Part shown: positions 38,766-49,294 of the stretch, piece by piece | Layout: the number at the start of each line of letters is the position of its first letter | Position numbering within the stretch: the first letter of the stretch is position 1 | Assembly (NCBI GenBank): GCA_021797735.1 | Contig: JAJZZE010000055.1 | Span: forward strand, 1 to 64,000 | DNA from: Thermoplasmata archaeon | GTDB lineage: Archaea; Thermoplasmatota; Thermoplasmata; Thermoplasmatales; Thermoplasmataceae | Direction of reading: 5' to 3' | Length of the DNA stretch: 64,000 nucleotides | Position numbers and translations under genes: made by a program | Notes under the pieces: model-generated | The model's database searches: none | Seen by the model: the letters and a program-made list of their open reading frames with translations, nothing else | What the model was told of the DNA's origin: nothing

Positions 38766-41461
38766 GCATTGATGGGAAAACGGCAGAATTTGATCGCCAG
38801 ATTACAGTTTTTCAGGCAGCGAAGGAAACCGGAATTGATATTCCAGGATTGTGCCACGATGAACGCCTCAAGGACTATGGCGGATGCCGGTTGTGTGTTG
38901 TACAGTTAGATGGAAACGCCCATCCAGCAACAGCGTGCACTACACCTATACGTGATGGAATGGCTGTGAGTTCAGAAACACCGGATCTAGACAGGTATAG
39001 AAAAACCCTTCTCAAACTTATGATGGATCGAAAAAATTTCAACTTAAATCAGATAGACAGAAATAAGGATTTTTACAGATACCTCGAGAAATACAGTTTA
39101 CTCAAAGGCGTGACATTAAAAGAAAACAGTGAAGTCTATGAAGATCTGGATATCCATCCATTTATACATGTAGACATGAATAAATGCATAAACTGTTACA
39201 GATGTGTCAGGATATGCGATGAGGTTCAGGGACAGTTCGTCTGGAAAAAATGGCTACGCGGGGACAATGTAACCCTTCTGGCAGATGGAAGTAAGAATCT
39301 CACTGAAAGTTCCTGCGTGAGCTGTGGTGCCTGTGCTGATACGTGCCCAACTGGGGCAATTGAAGATGTTTCAGTTATTAAGGAAGGGCATCCAGAAGAA
39401 TTTACACATAGCATCTGTTCCTACTGTGGCACGGGTTGTGAAATAAACATTGGGACATCTCACGGGAAGATTGTACAGATCCTTCCCGTTCTTGATTCAC
39501 CTGTGAATAGGGGGCACCTCTGTGTTAAGGGCCGTTATTCCTTTTCATTCGTTGATTCACCAGACAGGGTCACAGATCCGATGATCAGGGTCAATGGAAA
39601 ATGGGTACCTTCCACATGGGACGAAGCACTGGAATACGCTTCAGAAAAACTCAGGAATATAAGAGCACAGTATGGACCAGATTCAATAGGTGTTCTCGGT
39701 TCGTCAAGGGCCACAAACGAGGAAAATTATCTCACTCAAAAGTTCGCAAGGGTGGTTATTGGAACAAACAACGTAGATAGCTGCGCAAGAGTTTGCCATG
39801 CTCCTACAGCTGCAGGGATGGGCCAAACTCTGGGCACTGGAGCAGCAACAAACTCGTTCAGCGATATAGAGAGTGCCAGAACCATTTTACTCTTTGGAAC
39901 AAATACTACTGAGAATCATCCAGTTGTTGGTGCAAGAATAAAACAGCAAAAACTGAGAGGATCAAAACTAATTGTGGTAGACCCAAGGAAGACCGAACTT
40001 GCGACATATGCTGATATACATCTCCAGATAAGGCCTGGAACTAATATTCCCATGATAAATGCCATAGCGAATGTAATTGTTGAAGAGGGCATGGTAGACA
40101 ATGATTTTCTTCAGGGGAGGGTTGATGGCTATGCTGAATTCCGGGATTATATAAGACCGTGGACTCCAGAGAGGGCCGGTGCAATCTGCGGTGTGGAACC
40201 TGAACTGATAAGAAAGGCTGCAAGAATATACGCTGAGGAAAAGCCATCCATGATGTTTCACGGTCTCGGGATTACGGAGCATTCCCAGGGTACGGATAGT
40301 GTTATTGACCTTGTCAATCTGGCATTGCTGACCGGAAACCTGGGAAAGAAGGGTGCAGGTGTGAATCCCCTAAGGGGGCAGAACAATGTGCAGGGATCAG
40401 CCCATATGGGTTGTGAACCCTCAAAATTAACGGGTTATGTACCGATTGCCACGGCAAGGGATAAATTTGAGAATATCTGGAAAGTGAAATTACCTGAAGA
40501 GAAGGGACTAGACGAGTCCCAGATGATGGATGCTGCCATTTCTGGCAAATTTAAGGCACTATGGGTCATTGGCTGGGATCTCTATCAAACAAATCCGGAC
40601 ATAGAATTAACTGAGAAGTCCCTGTCCTCAATAGATTTTATAATCATCCAGGATCTGTTTTTTAATGAAACTGCTAAAAGATTTGGCTCTGTGTTTTTCC
40701 CTGCGGTTTCATCATATGAGAAAGATGGAACATTCATGAATTCAGAGAGAAGGGTACAGCGTGTTCGCAGGGCTATTCCATCACGTGGAAATGCAAAGGC
40801 CGACTGGGAAATAATACAGCTGTTAGCCCAGAAAATGGGTTATACAGACGGTTTTGATTTCGATTCACCGGAAGCGATATGGAATGAAATAAGGATGGTA
40901 TGGGGAGCCGGATCCGGAATAACATATGAGCGTATAGATAAGCATGGATTGCAATGGCCATGTGAAACGGAACACAGTAATGGTACATTGATACTTCATG
41001 TTGACAGGTTCGCTAAGGGAGACAGAACATCTCTTGTAAATGTTGATTATATCCCCTCCAGGGAAGTTGCGGACAGCAAATATCCGATCCTGCTTTCAAC
41101 AGGGCGATCACTTTTCCAGTTCAATGCATCCACTATGACAGGTCGTTCTGGAAACAAGAGATTGCATAAAACTGACCATGTGTATCTATCATTAGAGGAT
41201 GCAAAGGATCTGAATGTAGAGGCAGGAGACCATGTTCGGGTGGAGAGTAAGTTTGGAAGTGCAGTATTAGAGGTGTCTATGGACTACTCTCTGGACAGGG
41301 GTGTTGCATTCGCCACATTCAATGATCCAGAGACTCTGGTTAACAGAATCACTGGACCATACAGGGATTCAAAACAGAACACTCCAGAGTATAAGGTTAC
41401 AGCAGTCAGAATTGAGAAGGTTGACAAGAGCCAGGCTAACCACATAAAAAATATGCCATAA
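38753..41461 (+). CDS. fdhA: NuoG-like [Fe-S] domain + molybdopterin formate dehydrogenase alpha subunit (Cys-type)
   Basis: CHDERLKDYGGCRLCVVQ 2Fe-2S; NKCINCYRCVRICDE and SCVSCGACADTCPTG ferredoxin; ICSYCGTGCEINIG; SCARVCHAPTAAGMGQTLGTGAATNSFSDIE; LRGQNNVQGSAHMGCEP. Confidence 0.93.
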   Translation: MFRISIDGKTAEFDRQITVFQAAKETGIDIPGLCHDERLKDYGGCRLCVVQLDGNAHPATACTTPIRDGMAVSSETPDLDRYRKTLLKLMMDRKNFNLNQIDRNKDFYRYLEKYSLLKGVTLKENSEVYEDLDIHPFIHVDMNKCINCYRCVRICDEVQGQFVWKKWLRGDNVTLLADGSKNLTESSCVSCGACADTCPTGAIEDVSVIKEGHPEEFTHSICSYCGTGCEINIGTSHGKIVQILPVLDSPVNRGHLCVKGRYSFSFVDSPDRVTDPMIRVNGKWVPSTWDEALEYASEKLRNIRAQYGPDSIGVLGSSRATNEENYLTQKFARVVIGTNNVDSCARVCHAPTAAGMGQTLGTGAATNSFSDIESARTILLFGTNTTENHPVVGARIKQQKLRGSKLIVVDPRKTELATYADIHLQIRPGTNIPMINAIANVIVEEGMVDNDFLQGRVDGYAEFRDYIRPWTPERAGAICGVEPELIRKAARIYAEEKPSMMFHGLGITEHSQGTDSVIDLVNLALLTGNLGKKGAGVNPLRGQNNVQGSAHMGCEPSKLTGYVPIATARDKFENIWKVKLPEEKGLDESQMMDAAISGKFKALWVIGWDLYQTNPDIELTEKSLSSIDFIIIQDLFFNETAKRFGSVFFPAVSSYEKDGTFMNSERRVQRVRRAIPSRGNAKADWEIIQLLAQKMGYTDGFDFDSPEAIWNEIRMVWGAGSGITYERIDKHGLQWPCETEHSNGTLILHVDRFAKGDRTSLVNVDYIPSREVADSKYPILLSTGRSLFQFNASTMTGRSGNKRLHKTDHVYLSLEDAKDLNVEAGDHVRVESKFGSAVLEVSMDYSLDRGVAFATFNDPETLVNRITGPYRDSKQNTPEYKVTAVRIEKVDKSQANHIKNMP

Positions 41462-41851
41462 ATAACGGGAATTCCCCATATTTTCCCTAAGCCGGTTCTC
41501 CTATGACCTTCCCGCGATGAAATGATTTCCCCCATAATACTCAACTCCGACGCTTTCTTAATGCCAGAGTTATCTGGGCGCAGGTAAGAATAACCAACAA
41601 AAAATCTATAGAAAAAATCTCTATAATTTATTATGCAGAGCCATTTCATAACAATATATTATTGCTAATTCCATGAATGACCTTCCTTTTTTTCTCATTT
41701 ATAAAATATTTTAATTTCCTACTGTTTAGCCTCATCTCTGGTTTAGCATTTCTATCTATATTTAAATAATCCTTAAACAGAAATTCAATTCTGGACAACA
41801 TATAATTTTTATGTTTGAAATTATTTAAATAATAATTTACAATTAACTAAT

Positions 41852-43678
41852 GTGGATTACGTACCTGATACATCAGTAATAATAAGCGGAAAGTTTAGAG
41901 AATATCTGGAGGATAAAAAAGGCGTAAAGGTTATTTTACCTGAAGCAATGTTAGCAGAAATAGAGCACCAGGCAAACGAAGGAAGGTCAATAGGTTTTAC
42001 GGCATTAGAAGAGTTAAAGAAATTAAGGGAACTGGCGGATAGTGGTAAAATTTACATAGATATTCTGGGAAACAGGCCAATGGAATGGCAGATAAGAAAT
42101 GCACACAGTGGAGAAATTGACAATATAATAAGAAACATTGCAATAGAAAACAGTGCTACACTGGTAACTGGAGACCACATACAGAGTATACTGGCATCAA
42201 TAAAAGGCATAAATGTTGTATACCTAAAAGGTCCTGAAAAGGAAGTCCGTGATATTGAAGAATTTTTTGATGAGGACACATCATCCGTTCATTTAAAGGT
42301 AAATATGAAGCCTCTGGTAAAAAGAGGGAAACCCGGGGAAGTTAAGCTGGAAGAATTAAATTATACTGTAACAAATGATGAGCTTGAAAATATTGCATAT
42401 AATATAGTTCAAAGGGGCAAATTCGAGGATCAATCTTTCATAGAAATGGATATGTTAGGGGCTACAGTCATACAGTTAAAGAATTTAAGGATTATAATAA
42501 CAAGGCCACCATTTTCGGATATAATGGAAATCACAGCTATAAGGCCCGTTGTAAAAACAACAATAGGAGATTACAACCTGGATAAAAAAATTATGGAAAG
42601 GCTTGATAATAAAGCCAATGGTATTCTGGTTGCAGGATCACCAGGTGCAGGTAAAAGTACATTTGTTACTGCTCTGGCAGAATATTATGCATCAAAAAAT
42701 AAAATAGTAAAAACAATGGAAAAACCAAGAGATTTACAGGTAAATGATAATATAACCCAGTACACATCACTGGAAGGCGACATGGAAAAAACAGGGGATA
42801 TATTACTGCTGGTTCGTGAGGATTACACCGTTTTCGATGAAATGAGGGTAACATCTGATTTTAGGGTTTATTCCGATTTAAGACTGGCCGGTGTTGGCAT
42901 GATAGGCGTTGTCCATTCCACAAGGGCAGTTGATGCAATTCAAAGATTTGTAAGCAGAATAGAATTAGGATTAATACCGCAGGTAGTTGATACGGTATTA
43001 TTTATAGAAAACGGCAAGGTTTCACAGGCCTTAACAACAGAATACGTCGTTAAGGTACCATCAGGGATGAATCAGGAAGATCTGGCAAGACCGGTGATAT
43101 TAATAAAAGATTTTATGAAAAATAAGACACTGAGTGAAATATATACCTTCGGTGATCAGATCGTTGTTATTCCTGTAGGTGCTACAGCATCAAGCAGTGT
43201 AAACCCATTATACGCACTTGCTGCAGGTAAAATAAAGGAGGACATGGAGAAGTTCCTTGGTACAGATCATATCGATGTTAGTTTTGCTTCAGATAATCGT
43301 GTAGTAATAAAAGTTCCGGACACAAAAGTACCAAAATTAATCGGCAAAAAGGGAGAAACCGTAAATAATTTAGAAAAGGCATACAACTTAAAAATAGACG
43401 TTGATACATTATCAGAGGATGTAAATATAATGCAGGAAGCATTATTTGAAATAAAAAACAAAACCATATTCATAGATGTTGGTGCAAGAAACAAACCTGT
43501 AAAAATATATGTTGATGGCATATTAATAATGCAGGCACGCAGTTCTTCAAAGGGCTTTATAAAATTAAGGATGAATAGCGATACCGGTTCAAATTTATAT
43601 AAATACATAAAGCAGGGAAAAAGGATACAGTACATGATAGGTGAAGAAGAATTAAATAAAATACCTCCGGGAAATTAA
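41852..43678 (+). CDS. PIN-domain + PilT-like ATPase + KH-domain protein (COG1855 type)
   Basis: N-terminal PIN VPDTSVIISGKFREYL; Walker A VAGSPGAGKSTFVTALAEYY; KH VPKLIGKKGETVNNLEKAYNLKI. Likely GTG start. Confidence 0.88.
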   Translation: MDYVPDTSVIISGKFREYLEDKKGVKVILPEAMLAEIEHQANEGRSIGFTALEELKKLRELADSGKIYIDILGNRPMEWQIRNAHSGEIDNIIRNIAIENSATLVTGDHIQSILASIKGINVVYLKGPEKEVRDIEEFFDEDTSSVHLKVNMKPLVKRGKPGEVKLEELNYTVTNDELENIAYNIVQRGKFEDQSFIEMDMLGATVIQLKNLRIIITRPPFSDIMEITAIRPVVKTTIGDYNLDKKIMERLDNKANGILVAGSPGAGKSTFVTALAEYYASKNKIVKTMEKPRDLQVNDNITQYTSLEGDMEKTGDILLLVREDYTVFDEMRVTSDFRVYSDLRLAGVGMIGVVHSTRAVDAIQRFVSRIELGLIPQVVDTVLFIENGKVSQALTTEYVVKVPSGMNQEDLARPVILIKDFMKNKTLSEIYTFGDQIVVIPVGATASSSVNPLYALAAGKIKEDMEKFLGTDHIDVSFASDNRVVIKVPDTKVPKLIGKKGETVNNLEKAYNLKIDVDTLSEDVNIMQEALFEIKNKTIFIDVGARNKPVKIYVDGILIMQARSSSKGFIKLRMNSDTGSNLYKYIKQGKRIQYMIGEEELNKIPPGN

Positions 43679-43912
43679 TAAAACCAGTAATGTTTTTTAT
43701 GTAATTAAATTTATTTCATTTATTATAGCAATCAGAGGTTACTTTTGCAGGATTAGGGGGATTGCTGGTTTCCTTAACAGGAGTCCGGGAATGAAATATT
43801 ATAACATGCCGGGTTAATAAGTGAAAGAGGCAAGATCCGATATTATCGCACTCTGGATGTTAGTGTATGCCACTAAATGGGTTTTAAATATTTTTAATGT
43901 ATATACTTAACC

Positions 43913-44287
43913 ATGTATTCGTATGAAAGAACAATAGAAAAAAATGCTGAAAACACATTTGGGGAACTGCACAGGGCGTTAAAAGAGAAGGGCTGGATAA
44001 TATTATCCTATGTGGATGTAAAAGAAATGTTTAAAAAAATGAATAAAGAGATAGAACCGTATTATATTTTAGATGTGTGCTATCCAAAGGCTGCACTGGA
44101 GTTAATAACAGATAATCCTGATATGGGCGCATTTATACCATGTAAACTTGTTCTGATGCAGCAGGGCAATAAAACAAGAATTCTGATGCCAAAACCATCT
44201 GTTCAGGCAAAAGATTATCTGAATTCCGACGGAGAAATAGCAAAAAAATATGAGAACATCCTGATCGAAGTTCTGAGTATATTATAA
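43913..44287 (+). CDS. DUF302 domain protein
   Basis: ENTFGELHRALKEKGWIILSYVDVKEMF...YYILDVCYPKAALELITDNPDMGAFIPCKLVLMQQG. Confidence 0.8.
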   Translation: MYSYERTIEKNAENTFGELHRALKEKGWIILSYVDVKEMFKKMNKEIEPYYILDVCYPKAALELITDNPDMGAFIPCKLVLMQQGNKTRILMPKPSVQAKDYLNSDGEIAKKYENILIEVLSIL

Positions 44288-44420
44288 TCCATTTTCAATC
44301 ACATATAAATAATGGAAAAAATATATCTTTATAATTTTTAATTTCAGTGTTATTGTAAAGGGAAATAAAATATTTTGTACAATCATAAACTTTATTCATA
44401 TAATTTGATATACCGTACTA

Positions 44421-45938
44421 TTGATTGCAAAAAAATCTCCTTTGCTGGTATTGAGCCAGATAACAAATTCATTATTCGGTTACATTGGTTTGTTCTTTAT
44501 AATAAGATTTATCGGACTTCAGTACTGGGGATTTTTAAGTTTTTCACTTGCATTTATTGGATTGATGAGTATTGTTGGAGACCTTGGTTATGGATCGGCA
44601 CATTTAAGATTTTTATCAGATAAAAAAAGTGATAAGGGTTTATGCAACGGTACGTTTTTGACGATAAGAGTAGTTCAAACCTTCCTTACAGTATCTTTTG
44701 TCCTTGCTGCACTGTTTGTATGGATTGATATACTGCACCGTGGATTCCAGAGCAATGTTGAGATATATACAATAATATTATTACTGCCATATGTATTTTT
44801 CAGAAAATTAAAGGATATTCCAAACATATATTTCAATTCAAAATTACAGTCAGCAAGAATGTCCGTACCGCAGATGGTGGAAGCAGCAGTAAGAAATTCC
44901 GCATTTATATATTTAGGTATACTATATTTATACAGAATTCCAGGATATAATATACTCAATGCCTCAATTTTATTTGCAATAATATACAGTGTATCATATT
45001 TCCTGTATTTTATGATAGGTTTTGTCCTTGGAAGACCATGGAATATAAAAAAGCCAACGATGGAAATGTTCAAAAGATATACAAGAATAGCATATCCACT
45101 GGCATTGTCATCCATTATAGCATCCGTAAGCGGCAATATTGATAAGGTTTTAATAGAATTTTACTGGCACGCAGTTGCAACAGGGGCATTTGCATCCCTG
45201 CAGAAAATAACAACGCCAATAGTAACGTTTTCTGGGGCAATAAGTGTGCTTTTCATCCCATTATTGATGAACGGGCACACAAAAAAGGAATTTACGGATA
45301 ACATAACATCATTTGAAAGGATAATATCACTGTTCATATTGCCCTTAGTTGTAATATTTATTGCTTTAAGAATTTATGTTGCGAACCTATGGGATTCCCG
45401 GCTTATACCATATTCGGAACTGCTAATATTTTTATCACTGGCATCATATTTTGTAGCAATAAACTCGCCATATACATCAAGTTTAATAGCCAGAGGGTTA
45501 ACAAAGAAAATAGGACTTGTAACGGTAATATCATTAATTGTAAACATAGCACTTGATTTATTGCTGATTCCATCAAATATCTTTGGAGTAACATATTTTT
45601 CATTAGGCGTTCTGGGTGGGGCAGTGGGCACATTTAGTGCAATGTTTTTTGAAACAATTGCATATCGTTTAATAGTCATAAGATCAGAAAATATGCATGT
45701 AAATTTAAAAATTTTGACACAGTTAATTCCATCAGGGGCACAGTTTTTCTTTCTATTTTTTGTAACATTATATATAAAGATCTATGATATTGTTTTATTT
45801 GCACCTGTGGCAATTTTATCCGTAGTAATATTCTTTACTGTGGCAATTTTATTAAAGGAGATATCATTAAAACAGTTAATGACATTTATAAAATTATTGA
45901 ATCCATTTTCCATTAAAAAAACATTAAAAAATGAATAA
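44421..45938 (+). CDS. Polysaccharide biosynthesis / Wzx-type flippase (MOP superfamily)
   Basis: About 12-14 TM; ITNSLFGYIGLFFIIRFIGLQYWGFLSFSLAFIGLMSIVGDLGYGSAHLRFLSDK. Confidence 0.82.
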   Translation: MIAKKSPLLVLSQITNSLFGYIGLFFIIRFIGLQYWGFLSFSLAFIGLMSIVGDLGYGSAHLRFLSDKKSDKGLCNGTFLTIRVVQTFLTVSFVLAALFVWIDILHRGFQSNVEIYTIILLLPYVFFRKLKDIPNIYFNSKLQSARMSVPQMVEAAVRNSAFIYLGILYLYRIPGYNILNASILFAIIYSVSYFLYFMIGFVLGRPWNIKKPTMEMFKRYTRIAYPLALSSIIASVSGNIDKVLIEFYWHAVATGAFASLQKITTPIVTFSGAISVLFIPLLMNGHTKKEFTDNITSFERIISLFILPLVVIFIALRIYVANLWDSRLIPYSELLIFLSLASYFVAINSPYTSSLIARGLTKKIGLVTVISLIVNIALDLLLIPSNIFGVTYFSLGVLGGAVGTFSAMFFETIAYRLIVIRSENMHVNLKILTQLIPSGAQFFFLFFVTLYIKIYDIVLFAPVAILSVVIFFTVAILLKEISLKQLMTFIKLLNPFSIKKTLKNE

Positions 45939-45967
45939 GTTTATATTTTATTACAAAAATACAGGAT

Positions 45968-46294
45968 ATGGAAGAAATAACCATAGACGATTTCCACAGA
46001 ATAGACTTAAGGGTTGGAAAGGTAATAGAATGCGAAAAGGTAGAGAAATCAAGGAGTTTGTTGAAAATAGTTGTTGACATAGGCGATGAGAAAAAGCAGA
46101 TAATATCAAGTATATCAGATTATTATAAACCTGAGGATATGTTAGGCAAGCAATTAATTATTGTAAACAATTTAAAGCCTGCAAAGTTTATGGGGCTTGA
46201 AAGCCAGGGTATGCTTCTGGCAGTTGAGGATAATAATGGTGTCTCTCTACTGCACCCGGATAGGGATATGGAATCTGGAACAAAGGTGCATTAA
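45968..46294 (+). CDS. tRNA-binding (EMAPII/MetRS-beta-like) domain protein
   Basis: ITIDDFHRIDLRVGKVIECEKVEKSRSLLKIVVDIGDEKKQIISSISDYYKPEDMLGKQLIIVNNLKPAKFMGLESQGMLLAVED. Confidence 0.92.
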   Translation: MEEITIDDFHRIDLRVGKVIECEKVEKSRSLLKIVVDIGDEKKQIISSISDYYKPEDMLGKQLIIVNNLKPAKFMGLESQGMLLAVEDNNGVSLLHPDRDMESGTKVH

Positions 46295-47550
46295 TGTCAT
46301 TGCCTGATGAGTATAGGCCAGATAATATAGACGATTTAATAATAAGCGATGAAACAAAAAACATCTTGAAATCATGGATTGATTCATGGTTAAACCATGA
46401 GGAAACCAAGAAATCCGTGATCCTTTGGGGTACTCAGGGTACAGGTAAAACAAGCACAGCATACGCACTTTCGAAATATGCCGGTTTATCGATAATAGAA
46501 ATGAATGCATCTGATCAGAGGAACAGGGAAAATATGAAAAGAATAGCACTGATGGCTTCTGAATACCACGATTTATTTATCAGCAAAGAACCGGATAAAT
46601 TAATATTAGTAGATGAAGCGGACAATATCTTTGAATCAAAAAATCCATCGAAGGGCGGGGATTCAGGCGGGTTATCTGAGTTGCTGGATATAATAAGAAA
46701 AACAAAAAATCCTATCATAATAACAATGAATGATTACTATGCATTCAGGGGAAAAAACTCTGCAAAGGAGATAATATCATCATCTATCGTTATAGATATG
46801 ACACCGTATAAAAGGAAAAATGAATTAAATTACAAATTATTTTTTCACAGGGCATTTGACCGTTTGAAATTTATTTCAGATAGGGAAAATATAAACATTT
46901 CAGGCAGTGAAATAAATAAAATAATAAAGGAGAACGAACCAGATATGAGGTCAATGATAAATGATTTATATTTATACAAGGTAGCAAACCACGACACAAC
47001 TGGAAATAGCAGGGATACATCAAGATCAATATATTACATAATATCCGATACATTCAGAAAAAATAACTACGACTATATTTTAAACTCGTTATATAGTATG
47101 GATGATGACCCCGATTTTTATATGAAATGGATCGATGAAAATATACCCAATGAATACAGTGACCCCGGGGATATGATGAATTCCTACGATATATTATCAA
47201 AGGCGGATATATACTATGGAAAAAGATTAAAGGATTACTCACTGGTTAATTATGCACTTGAAATATCCTCTGGAGTTTCACTGGTAATAAAAAATAAAAA
47301 TGACCACTATGTAAAATACGAATTCCCTGAATACATAAAAAAACTCAGTGCAAGAAAAAACAACCGTGAGAGATATAACTTAAGAAATTTTATGATAAAA
47401 TTATCCGTTATATCACACACCTCTGTATCTGAAATATTAAATGAAATGTGGTTTTATTATATATTAAAAACAAAAGCAAAAAAGGATTTCAATTATATAT
47501 CACTGGTATTAAATTTATCGGATGATGAAAAAAGCATAATAAAAAAGTAA
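46294..47550 (+). CDS. rfcL: Replication factor C large subunit
   Basis: EYRPDNIDDLIISDETKNILKSWIDSW; WGTQGTGKTSTAYALSKYAGLSIIEMNASDQRN; LVDEADNIF. Confidence 0.93.
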   Translation: MSLPDEYRPDNIDDLIISDETKNILKSWIDSWLNHEETKKSVILWGTQGTGKTSTAYALSKYAGLSIIEMNASDQRNRENMKRIALMASEYHDLFISKEPDKLILVDEADNIFESKNPSKGGDSGGLSELLDIIRKTKNPIIITMNDYYAFRGKNSAKEIISSSIVIDMTPYKRKNELNYKLFFHRAFDRLKFISDRENINISGSEINKIIKENEPDMRSMINDLYLYKVANHDTTGNSRDTSRSIYYIISDTFRKNNYDYILNSLYSMDDDPDFYMKWIDENIPNEYSDPGDMMNSYDILSKADIYYGKRLKDYSLVNYALEISSGVSLVIKNKNDHYVKYEFPEYIKKLSARKNNRERYNLRNFMIKLSVISHTSVSEILNEMWFYYILKTKAKKDFNYISLVLNLSDDEKSIIKK

Positions 47551-47820
47551 TTATTGCAGTATATTTTTTTCAATAAAAGCATTCATAATTTTTTTACATT
47601 TTTTTATTGTTCCACTTACATATATTACACCGTAACCCTTTTTTTCAAGCATTTTTATTATAATATCCTTATTAAACTGGTTACACATAAATATTGCAAA
47701 ATTATTATTCTTATATTTTCTTTTAACGCTGTAATGGTTATATAAATATTTATCAATGCCATTTATTCCGTATTCCGAATGAATCAATATATACCTTTTC
47801 CTTAAAACAGACCCCTTCAA
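47551..47820 (-). CDS. Putative RNase P protein component 2 (Pop5/Rnp2)
   Basis: RKRYILIHSEYG...NNNFAIFMCNQFNKDIIIKMLEKKGYGVIYVSGTIKKCKKIM; adjacent to rpl15e. Confidence 0.55.
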   Translation of the reverse strand: MKGSVLRKRYILIHSEYGINGIDKYLYNHYSVKRKYKNNNFAIFMCNQFNKDIIIKMLEKKGYGVIYVSGTIKKCKKIMNAFIEKNILQ

Positions 47821-47937
47821 TATTACATTATGTTATTGCTATATTTTGTTTTTATGATTGTTTAATAATAATTTCTGTTGAGGCATTAACAAATAACAAG
47901 CTATAAATATTATTTTTAAATAAGCTATTAACTAAAA

Positions 47938-48534
47938 GTGAATAATATGGAAAGTTCTTACAGTTTAATCAGGGATGAATGGAAAAAACTAAAAAAATCG
48001 GAAATATATGGATTACAGAAACAGAGAATGGTATCCTGGAGAAAAGGTCATTCTATAGAAAGGTTAGAATACCCAACAAGAATAGATAAGGCCAGAAATA
48101 TTGGATACAGAGCCAAGGAAGGCTATGTTGTGGCAAGGGCCAGAGTAAGAAGGGGCGGACAGCATAAGCCGAAAATCATGGGCGGAAGAAGACCAAGAAG
48201 GCTTGGATATACAAAAATGACATTAAAAAAGAATATACAGGTAATAGCAGAGGAAAGGACCGCAGACAAATATCCGAATATGGAAGTGTTAAACTCGTAT
48301 TACGTTGGCGAAGATGGTTTATACAAATACTATGAAATAATACTTGTAGATAAGGCAAATCCATCGATATATAAGGACAGGAAAATATCATGGATCGCAG
48401 AACCACAGAATAAAGGCAGGGCTTACCGTGGACTAACCTCCGCCGGATATAAAAACAGAGGGCTGGGCCATGGAAGGCTTGGTAGTTCTAAGAGCAGGCC
48501 ATCAATAAGATCTAATGGCAGGCTTAGAAAGTAA
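47938..48534 (+). CDS. rpl15e: Ribosomal protein L15e
   Basis: [15 protein letters not shown]...[32 protein letters not shown]...[20 protein letters not shown]. Confidence 0.96.
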   Translation: MNNMESSYSLIRDEWKKLKKSEIYGLQKQRMVSWRKGHSIERLEYPTRIDKARNIGYRAKEGYVVARARVRRGGQHKPKIMGGRRPRRLGYTKMTLKKNIQVIAEERTADKYPNMEVLNSYYVGEDGLYKYYEIILVDKANPSIYKDRKISWIAEPQNKGRAYRGLTSAGYKNRGLGHGRLGSSKSRPSIRSNGRLRK

Positions 48535-48543
48535 ATATTTTTT

Positions 48544-48624
48544 GCCACGGTGGCCCAGTGGTACGGCGCCAGCCTTGAGAGCTGGTTCCCTTGTGGATCG
48601 GGTGTTCGAATCACCCCCGTGGCG
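48544..48624 (+). tRNA. tRNA-Ser (UGA)
   Basis: gccacggtggcccagtggtacggcgccagccttgagagctggttcccttgtggatcgggtgttcgaatcacccccgtggcg; anticodon TGA; long variable arm. Confidence 0.93.
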
Positions 48625-48661
48625 CTTAGCGTATGTTTTAAATACAATTTTTTAATTTTGC

Positions 48662-49228
48662 ATGATGAATGAAGATAAATTGAATAGCCTCAGGAATAAT
48701 GCACTTAAATTTCTATTTTATATAGAAATACTGGAAGACAATACATATGTTTATGATGAAAATTTAGTTCAGGGCGGCCTGGAATATGATGATCTGGAAT
48801 TCCAGGATATAAATACAATATTTACTGTTGATAATTTTACGGTTTTACAGTTTGATAAACCATTAAGGAAAAATGGAACTTTAATCATAAATTTTAATGG
48901 CATTTATACGGATTCCTATGAAAAAAGTGAATCGTTTTACAGGGAAAAATACGATAAAATCATAGGTAATAACGTGAATGTCAAATTAATAAATTTCCTG
49001 CCCTTAAGAACCCCAAGCAAGGACCATTTTATGAATCTTTTTGAAAGAACGGAATTTAATGGAATTATAAGTTTTGATTACCTTATAGATAAATTATACG
49101 GGATATATATTAAACCGGTGATAGATGAAATTGAACCTGAAAAAATAGTGATAGCCGATAGGGAACTGGTGGATCCATTAAAAAATATTTCAGTCAACGC
49201 CGAATTTATAGGAAATACTAATTATTGA
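48662..49228 (+). CDS. Hypothetical protein
   Basis: 188 aa ORF with native-like codon usage; no recognised domain. Confidence 0.5.
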   Translation: MMNEDKLNSLRNNALKFLFYIEILEDNTYVYDENLVQGGLEYDDLEFQDINTIFTVDNFTVLQFDKPLRKNGTLIINFNGIYTDSYEKSESFYREKYDKIIGNNVNVKLINFLPLRTPSKDHFMNLFERTEFNGIISFDYLIDKLYGIYIKPVIDEIEPEKIVIADRELVDPLKNISVNAEFIGNTNY

Positions 49229-49294
49229 AAAAAAATTCATATTTACATATAATCTATAAAAAAATTTAAATAATATGATTTATTTATAATATTT

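Noticed and set aside
41284-41649. ORF 41284..41649 minus as a real gene
   Set aside because: Its 3' portion is antisense to the end of fdhA and no domain is recognisable; only the intergenic part was kept as a weak remnant hypothesis.
33183-43800. Shared ggagtcc motif in the spacers at about 33186 and 43785 as a repeated sRNA element
   Set aside because: Only about 7-8 nt match with unrelated flanks; expected by chance.
44375-44623. ORF 44375..44623 plus
   Set aside because: Alternate frame over the start of the flippase gene.
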